From: Beta vulgaris subsp. vulgaris | Taxonomy: Eukaryota > Streptophyta > Magnoliopsida > Caryophyllales > Amaranthaceae | Direction of reading: 5' to 3' | DNA: 64,000 nt | Assembly: GCF_026745355.1 (NCBI RefSeq) | Contig: NC_079209.1 | Span: forward strand, 10,031,555-10,095,554 | In this document: positions 57,790 to 64,000 of the stretch, piece by piece | Layout of the letters: the number at the start of each line of letters is the position of its first letter | Position numbering within the stretch: position 1 is the first letter of the stretch | Program-made: the position numbers and the translations under genes | The notes under the pieces: generated by a model | What the model was told of the DNA's origin: nothing | Databases searched by the model: none | What the model saw: the letters and a program-made list of their open reading frames with translations, nothing else

Positions 57790-59324
57790 TAAGTCAAGAG
57801 GGGGGGACAATGGTGTCCCCTTAGTATTCCACTTAATTTCCCCTCCACAACATAAATATTACATGTCAAATTTCCAAATACAATCTCTAGCAATTAATCA
57901 AAACCAATTCAAACTTGCGAAAAAATCAATCAAATCTCTATTAAATCCAATTAACTCATATAATACTTAATCACTTAAACTTGCTAATAAAAAAGATTCA
58001 AGAATTTACCACACATTAATACCACATACAATAACAAAAAAAATACACGACATTCTCATTAAATAGACAACTTAAATTCAAATTTAAATTAATTTTTCCA
58101 TAACACAAACTCAATTAATAACACAAACTTCAAACCAAAAAAAAAAGCCAGTTCTCTTCATATGTTGGAGCTTCACGACATTTTCAAATATGGTATTATC
58201 AAATTTGCAGATACTTTACTGTTAATCAAGTACTCAATTTGTTATTGAAAATAAAAGTATGTGTAATGTTCTATGTTCAGTAAATCTTAAGAATATGTAC
58301 TATGTTCAAGTAAGTTTAAATTCAAATTACAGTAAATCTTACGAATATGTGCTCTACTATATTTGTTTTTTAAAAAATAAACTCAAATTACAGTTTATTC
58401 AAAATTTCATTTGGAATATAGTTGAAATCATAATTAAAATTACATCATAAATGGTCGGGAAAAAATTCAAATTCCGTAAAAAATATCTTCAAATTTGTGC
58501 CCAAAGATTTTTTAAAAAATGAGACAAAATACTTCAACACAAATTGTTTTTGTGCCCATATATTAAAAAGAATTTGAGAAAAAAAAATACTCCAACCTAT
58601 ATATTAAAATAAAAATTGTGCCCATAGTCGAATTTCAGCCCAACAACTCGATATTCAAATTTACCTTATCGACGACATGAAGAGCATCGCCATGATAACC
58701 AAAGTCAGCTCCAATGATGACGATATTACAATCGAAGGTCTGAGGAGAGTGAACATGACGACTCGGGAGTTGAGCTCGGTGAGAACTCACTGTGAAACTC
58801 AATGCTTCTCTCCGAAGTCCACAGAAGCGGAGATTAGATTTAGAGGTTTAGCTAAAAATGAGATCGAGTGTGTGGTTTGATTTGGGGAAAATTGAGGAAG
58901 ATGATGAAAATGAGAGAAAAAGTGACGACTGCATAGTTTCAATTAAATAGATAGGGAAAAAGAATTGCGTGAAATTAGAGATGAGTTTGGGAATTGGGAG
59001 AGTAGCTAAGAATTGAAGAGAGAGAAAAAGGAATGTATTATTTCTATGTCTTTTTGTCATGGTTCATGGGGTCGTTTAGAGTTTTGACAAAAAAATTAGT
59101 TTGAGATGCAATTTCATTACTTATTCTTATTATTAATGTGTTTTTTAATACTACTTGTAAGTATCTCAATCTTTCTTATTCACAAAGTGGGGGTGAACTT
59201 AGATACGAACTTTTGTTTTTTGGTTTGTTTTACTATTGAGTAATAGTTATTCCCAAAATGTCACTGCACGCAAAGCGTGCATAATAGCTAGTTCTAGAAT
59301 AGGCTAACATCTAATACCTATCTT

Positions 59325-60012
59325 TTTTTAACAAGTCATGACCTGATATTAACCTCTTTAACAAGTAATTAAATGTTCACGTGTCACTGTCTCATTCGTT
59401 TATTTATTAATTTTAATTGTATGAAGAAAATATACAACATATTTTTCTCTTTCCCTCTCTTCACCGCCTATCACCACCACATCTTCTTCCTTCTTAGTTC
59501 CCTCCTCCGATTCCCCTCTATCTCCTTAGTTCTCCCATCATTGCCAACACCATTTCCCACCAACACAACCACCCAAGCTACCAGAGAGCTTGAACTGGCC
59601 ACTGGAGGAGAGCACCATGTCCTCGACAAATTGGGAGTGACTCTTGAGGCGACGCGTGGGTACCCCCTGCTAAGTTTCGTCCTCCTTGGCGAGCTTCCAT
59701 AGGATGATGGAATTGTTGATTAGGGTTTCGATGTTAGTGTGTGCTTGCATTGTGGCACACAGGGTGACTAAGAGAGGGAGATTGATAATGTGAGGGTTTT
59801 GGGTGGGAGATTGTTGGGAAGCTGAAAGATGTTGGAGGATGGTTTTTTTTTGCTAGAGGGGAAGAGAGGTGGCAGCCATGGTTGATGGTGCCATCTATGG
59901 AAAGGAGAAGAAGGAAGGGAAGAGAGAAAAAAAAAAAGCTAAAAAATTGCAAAAAAATAAAAAAAAATTGACTTGTTAAACCAGTTACAAGTCATTTGAC
60001 TTGTTAAAAGTT
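59325..60012. mobile_element. Mutator-like or MITE element with TTTTAACAAGTCA ends
   Basis: Both ends carry two TTTAACAAGT(C/A) motifs ~35-40 bp apart in inverted arrangement. The interior is CT-rich on one side and G-rich on the other, with weak gene-like frames on both strands that I cannot assign. Confidence 0.5.
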
Positions 60013-60297
60013 TAAATTATATCAAAGTTAACATATTCCAAGATAATAAAATAGCTGACTTATTTTTTAAAACTTGCTTGCGTAAAGGTTGGCTTATTTT
60101 TTACAATTTTTCCAGTTACTTATAAACAGTTATTTTGACTTTTTTTTACCGAACATCAGTACTGTTAATTTGACAACTAACTACGACCAACTACTAACAA
60201 CTAACACCTACTCGCATAGCTGCAGAACACGCCCTAGCTTATGCAGTGTTTTTAACCAAAAAAAAAATTCTTACATAATAAGCATAATGCTTTAATA

Positions 60298-60537
60298 CTC
60301 CCTCTATTTCAAAATATAAGGCACGTAGTTTAACAAAAAAATCCTAATTTACAATATCTCTTACAATAATACAATATGAATTTATGATAATTAGAATTAT
60401 AAAAATTATACCATTAGATTCGTCTTGGAATATACTATAATAATATTATTTTTTATAATTTCATTAATATGAAAGTAATTAACGGTCAGAGTTTGACGTC
60501 AAATATTATGCGTGCCTATAATTTGAAACGGATGGGG
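60298..60537. mobile_element. Stowaway MITE
   Basis: TA-flanked; ends CTCCCTCTATTTCAAAATAT and, inverted, CCCCATCCGTTTCAAATTAT. The length is 240 bp. Confidence 0.8.
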
Positions 60538-60767
60538 TACGTGATATGAAAGACTTGTTTATTCAACTTATATTTGCTTATCTAAGCTTATCTGAACTTG
60601 TTTGAACTTAACTCAACTTAATTATCAGAAGTTATATAGAACTTATTGGCCCATATTAGTCCTAAATAGACCTTATCTGAACTTATTAAACCTTATTTTG
60701 TGAGAGTGTAAACCTTATTTTTGCTGAATTGAACTTATTTGAATTTACTCGAACTTAACTAAACTTA

Positions 60768-61034
60768 TCTATACAAATATATTAAAAGGCGTGCGAAAAC
60801 AAGAAATTGTATCACGTGGCGCTCTCTCTAGGGAGTTTTAGTTCATGTTGTAATCCATGTACAATAAAAAAAATTAAGAAATTGCATTGTATAGGGTTTG
60901 ATCCCAAGACCTCAAGTACATATACTAAAGTTTTAACCACTAGGCTAAGTTATATTTAGTGTTATTATCATAAATATTATATTAATAAATGAAATATTTT
61001 CTTATCCGAGACATACCCCGGGCCTAATAACTAG
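60768..61034 (+). mobile_element. Minimal Helitron (copy G), 267 bp
   Basis: It starts TCTATACAAATATATTAAAA after A (60767) and ends ACATACCCCGGGCCTAATAA then CTAG and T (61035). A CACGTGGCGC motif lies inside the 5' end. A reverse tRNA-like pair of boxes is at 60894-60948. Confidence 0.87.
60894..60948 (-). other. tRNA-like Pol III boxes inside Helitron G
   Basis: On the minus strand TTAGCCTAGTGGTTAAA (A-box-like) precedes GGGATCAAACCC (B-box-like) by ~27 bp. It is not a full tRNA. Confidence 0.5.
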
Positions 61035-61425
61035 TTTTTCAACTAAAGAGAGAAAATAAGGTGAATAAAACAGGCCTGAAAATTGACAACTACTCTCTCT
61101 ATTTTTTATAGATCTTCTTGTATTGTACATGATCTTTAATACACTTCTTTGACCATTAATATCTTTTATTGTATAATTCGAATTTATATTCGAAATGTAT
61201 AATGTATAAAAAATATACACTGAAACAAATCTAAAAAGACCTTATATGAGAATACTTCTTCACGTTCTAAAAGAAGTGCAACACGTCTCTAAAAAAGCTC
61301 TCACATAAAAAGAAAATGAAATTTCTAAAATGAATCTCATGAAATTTGGTCTCTAAATTTCAGATATGCCACTATTGACTACTGCACTACCTCAACCGCT
61401 CAACTTGAAATCCATTAGTTGTACA

Positions 61426-62514
61426 TAGGGGTGATAATGAGCCTGACAAGCTCGCGAGCAGCTCGGGTTCGGCTCGGTCAAAGCTCGGTCAAAGCTCGGC
61501 TCGTTGAAGCTCGGCTCGAGCTCGGGCTCGGCTCGAGACTTAAATGAGCCGAGCCGAGCTAGGCAAAGCTCGGCTCGTAAAGCTCGTGAGCAGCTCGTTT
61601 ATTATTTTATATTAAAAAAAATATTTATATTAAAAAAATATTTATATTAAAAAATATTTTATATTAAAAAAATTTAATACTAATTTATATTTTAATTTAG
61701 ATTACAAATTATATATTTTAATTTGTGATCCAACTTCACCTCTACTCCACTAGGCACTAAAGTCCCACATTGGTTAAGAAAACAAGGATCAACCTTATTT
61801 CTTTGTAAATAGCTACTACTCCTTACTTCAACTTAAATATTTTCTTCATAGAGTGAATGAAGTATATTTTTAAATATTTGATTATTTAATACTTAAAATA
61901 TTTGATAATTTTTTCTTTAGCAAAACATGGAGTCCCACATTGAAATTTTAACAATGCTAAGAGGGATTCTAAGTTATAAAAGCATATGTAAACAAAACAA
62001 GGGTATAATGAGTTTTTTTTTCTTAACAAAACACGGAGTCCCACATTGAAATTTTAGCAATGCTAAGAGGGATTCCAAGTTATATAAGCATATGTAGAAT
62101 GAGTTTGTTTATCTTAAACAAACCATGGAGTTCCACATTGAAATGGAGATAGTGAGTTTGTTTTTCTTTAACAAACCATGGAGTCCCACATTGAAATCTT
62201 AGCAATGCTAAGAGGGAAATTAACTTATAAAAGCATATGATGGGTGAGTGAACAAGCTCACCTACTCGAGCCAAGGCGAGCTCATTAGTCGAGCCTAAAC
62301 GAGCTTGCGAGCCGAGCCTAAACGAGCTCGCGAGCCGAGCCTAAACGAGCTCGCGAGCCGAGCTCGAGCCCCAAATTTCCATCACGAGCCGAGCTCGAGC
62401 TCGGCTCTCCCAAGCTCGGCGAGCTCACGAGCCGAGCCGAGCCTGGGAAATTTTAAACGAGCTCGAGCCGAGCCCAGTGCTATTCGGGCTCGGCTCGCTC
62501 GATAAGCACCCCTA
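61426..62514. mobile_element. hAT-type element, copy 2 (without Helitron)
   Basis: GTTGTACA is duplicated exactly (61418-61425 and 62515-62522). The ends are TAGGGGTGATAATGAGCC and, inverted, TAGGGGTGCTTATCGAGC. GAGCTCGGCTCG repeats lie in both arms. The centre shares with copy 1 (in reverse) AGTCCCACATTGGTTAAGAA and a four-fold repeat. No transposase is recognised. Confidence 0.9.
61918..62240 (+). repeat. Four-fold repeat inside hAT copy 2
   Basis: A unit with AACAAAACATGGAGTCCCAC, ATTGAAATTTTAGCAATGCT, AAGAGGGATT and TATAAAAGCATATG recurs at about 61918, 62029, 62119 (shortened) and 62168. Confidence 0.82.
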
Positions 62515-62684
62515 GTTGTACATACACAATATACATTGCGCTATACACCTTATTAGTCTTACATACATAATCCTTCTACAATAGTGCTCTACTACACCTC
62601 ACTAGTTGTACATGCATAATTCATATTGGCCCAATGGATGTACGTGTCGATTTTTTTTTGGGGGTTTCCACCGAGAGCCTCTTG

Positions 62685-62840
62685 GTAAAAAGAAATTTTT
62701 ACTATATCAGCACCTTTTGCAGATTAGTCAGCCCAATTACACAGAATCAATGTTTGAAAGTAAGGTGGATATAAGGGAATTACTACTCCCAAGTTATAAG
62801 TGGATCCCCCACCACCTCCAACAAGCATGCTTGGTTATGT
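62685..62840 (-). mobile_element. SINE, reverse copy, decayed
   Basis: On the minus strand it reads CCAAGCATGCTTGTTGGAGG, TGGTGGGGGATCC, GGGAGTAGTAATTCCC and TGTGTAATTGGGCTGAC, as in the SINE at 2283, but the B-box part is lost. Confidence 0.6.
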
Positions 62841-63227
62841 ACGCGTCCAATATAATATAGTATATTGCTACATATACTTGACATCTAGGTATATGTAGAT
62901 ATACCAAGCAACGCTTGACCTAGTGGTAAAGATTTGGCCTCTATCACAAAAAACCAAACCCTGCCTTACGTTAATTAAAGTTGCCAAGAGTACGATTAAC
63001 CTTTGGATTTGAATCTTCTTTTGGTCTTTCCTTCACCTTTTGTTTAATTTCGCCAGTGGTTCTTTATTTAGTTTTTCGAGTTTATTTATCACTTGTTGAA
63101 GGAGGTTATTTGGAGTTTGCTTATATATGGTTGCAGTTTGAGGTGCCATATATGGATTTTGTTTAGTCTTAGGAGTCGTTTGGTTCAAGATATGGAAAGG
63201 GAATGGATACAAATAGAGGAGGAAAAT

Positions 63228-63383
63228 TGTTAGAGGATATTGGACAGTAGGTCTATAACTATGGGCAAGGCCCATTAGGTTAAATTTATTAGGTTAAGTT
63301 TAAGTTATGTTCTATATATAAGTAATGTAATTGTAGTTATTAAAGACACAATAATACAACATCTCTTCTCTCTATATTTAACA
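63228..63383 (+). repeat. 5' LTR of a copia-type retrotransposon (156 bp)
   Basis: It starts TGTTAGAGGATATTGGACAG and ends CTATATTTAACA directly before a primer-binding site. A TATATATAAG-like TATA box lies near 63313. The short LTR fits copia or TRIM elements. Confidence 0.8.
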
Positions 63384-63395
63384 TGGTATCGGAGC
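63384..63395 (+). other. Primer-binding site
   Basis: TGGTATCGGAGC is complementary to the 3' end of initiator Met-tRNA with one variant base, directly behind the LTR. Confidence 0.85.
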
Positions 63396-64000
63396 CTAAG
63401 ATCTAGGGTTCCTCTCACTTTTTTTTTTCTTCTTCTTTCTCCCGCTGGTGGGTGGTGGCTGATTAATTAACCCCACCGGCAGGATATTTGTCCGCTGTGC
63501 TATTTTTTTTTTTTTTTTGTATTGCTCTCCCACAATACTCTTCTGCTTTCGCATAATCGCCTCAGACGTCTTTTAAGAACCTGGCATAATTACCCAAAAG
63601 ACGAGAATTTCCAGTGTGGGATTTGTGTGAGATGGGATCCATGAGTTTAGTAGTGGTGTTGATGCACTGCGTAGTAGCATAGTTTTGTAAGTTTGGAGAA
63701 TTGGAGATGGTGTTTTCTGAGTTTTGTGTGGTATTTTTTGATGGGGTTTAGTTGGGTTGGTCTTGATTAATAAGTCTCATGTGAGACTTATTTTTTTTAA
63801 TGCTTTAAGGTTTATTGTTTGGTTTTACTTCAAATCTGTTTCAAAAAGACTAGTTTCTTCAAAATATCGATGACGTTCATTCCATCGAAAATTTGTTCTT
63901 TTGTTTCTGTGACGATGATCATTCCATCACAACTTTCACAAAAATTGGTTCTTTGGTCTCAATTTCAGATCTGTTTCAAAACAGATTGTGAGACATGTTT
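63396..64000 (+). mobile_element. Retroelement leader or internal region, cut by the window edge
   Basis: The sequence after the primer site belongs to the element started at 63228. No gag frame is recognised before the window ends, so this could be a long leader or a non-coding (TRIM-like) element. Confidence 0.55.

Larger units (their letters stand above)
57259..59291 (+). mobile_element. Helitron (copy F) with two MITEs in its 5' end
   Basis: The 5' end TCTCTATTATA (57259-57269) follows an A (57258). After two MITEs the sequence resumes TAAGTCAAGAGG and GGTGTCCCC, as in Helitron D (TCTCTATTATATAAGTAAAG ... GGTGTCCCC). The 3' end has the hairpin GCACGCAAAGCGTGC, then ATAATAGCTAG (59291) and T. 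The interior is A-rich; the frame at 58677-58880 is unrecognised and unsupported. Confidence 0.85.
60550..61072. mobile_element. Tourist-like MITE of TTATCTGAACTT repeats, hosting Helitron G
   Basis: The ends GACTTGTTTATTCAACTTAT and, inverted, GGCCTGTTTTATTCACCTTA flank an interior of short TTATCTGAACTTGTTTG-like units, a complementary version of the repeats in the element at 32639. Helitron G interrupts it. Boundaries are good to a few bases. Confidence 0.6.

Noticed and set aside
59325..60012. Protein gene on either strand (frames of 72-109 codons)
   Set aside because: Low-complexity hydrophobic or serine/proline-rich text between inverted repeats; no domain.
62305..62505. 66-codon frame rich in RAREPS
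   Set aside because: Produced by GAGCTCGGCTCG repeats of hAT copy 2.
1..64000. CRISPR arrays, bacterial operons, ribosomal RNA genes
   Set aside because: None seen; the repeats are transposon-internal and unevenly spaced, and the gene structure is eukaryotic.

Overview
The window looks like nuclear DNA of a flowering plant, most likely a eudicot. It is AT-rich, its genes have introns with GT/AG borders, and it is full of plant transposon families: Ty1/copia and solo LTRs, LINEs, tRNA-derived SINEs, Helitrons, Stowaway, Tourist/PIF, hAT and Mutator-like MITEs, and a CACTA end. The transposon mix reminds me of Amaranthaceae/Chenopodiaceae, but that is an impression and was not tested.

Only four host genes can be supported. 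(1) 9373-15642 (+): a three-exon ankyrin-repeat protein of the ANKRD13 / GPCR-chaperone type, 616 codons after splicing. (2) 34738-34944 (+): a 68-residue conserved small plant protein of unknown function, with a probable intron in its 5' leader. (3) 39137-37035 (-): a five-exon autophagy gene, ATG8, 123 codons. (4) about 56028-55929 (-): a microRNA hairpin whose 3' arm carries the miR171 sequence. I see no operon-like or pathway link between them.

Everything else is layered mobile DNA. 1-9 kb: a SINE pair, a Mutator-like element with ~185-bp inverted ends carrying a GRF zinc-finger fragment, two related Helitrons (one holding a hAT MITE), a longer hAT element and a Stowaway. 11.8-14.8 kb: MITEs and a degenerate local repeat inside the ankyrin gene's second intron. 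18.7-32.6 kb: one LINE blown up to nearly 14 kb by a solo LTR, a CACTA end, a Stowaway holding a hAT element, a MITE with perfect 34-bp ends, a full copia element, and a Mutator-type MITE holding two nested Stowaways. 32.6-36.3 kb: a Tourist-like repeat, the small gene, a hAT MITE and a SINE. 39.9-44.3 kb: a 3.8-kb Helitron with an RPA-like gene fragment, itself inserted in another Helitron. 45-54 kb: hAT MITEs, a LINE fragment with a solo LTR, Stowaways, and a hAT element containing a Helitron that contains a Tourist MITE. 54.6-55.4 kb: a Mutator-like element with a gene-like insert. 57-61 kb: a Helitron whose first bases were hit by two MITEs, then a small Helitron inside another MITE. 61.4-62.5 kb: a second copy of the 51-53 kb hAT family, still without the Helitron. 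The right edge holds a copia-type LTR and primer site running out of the window.

The most informative result is the set of internal 'before' copies. The uninterrupted relatives inside this same window prove the exact insertion points of at least three Helitrons or Helitron-borne insertions, all consistent with A|T target use.
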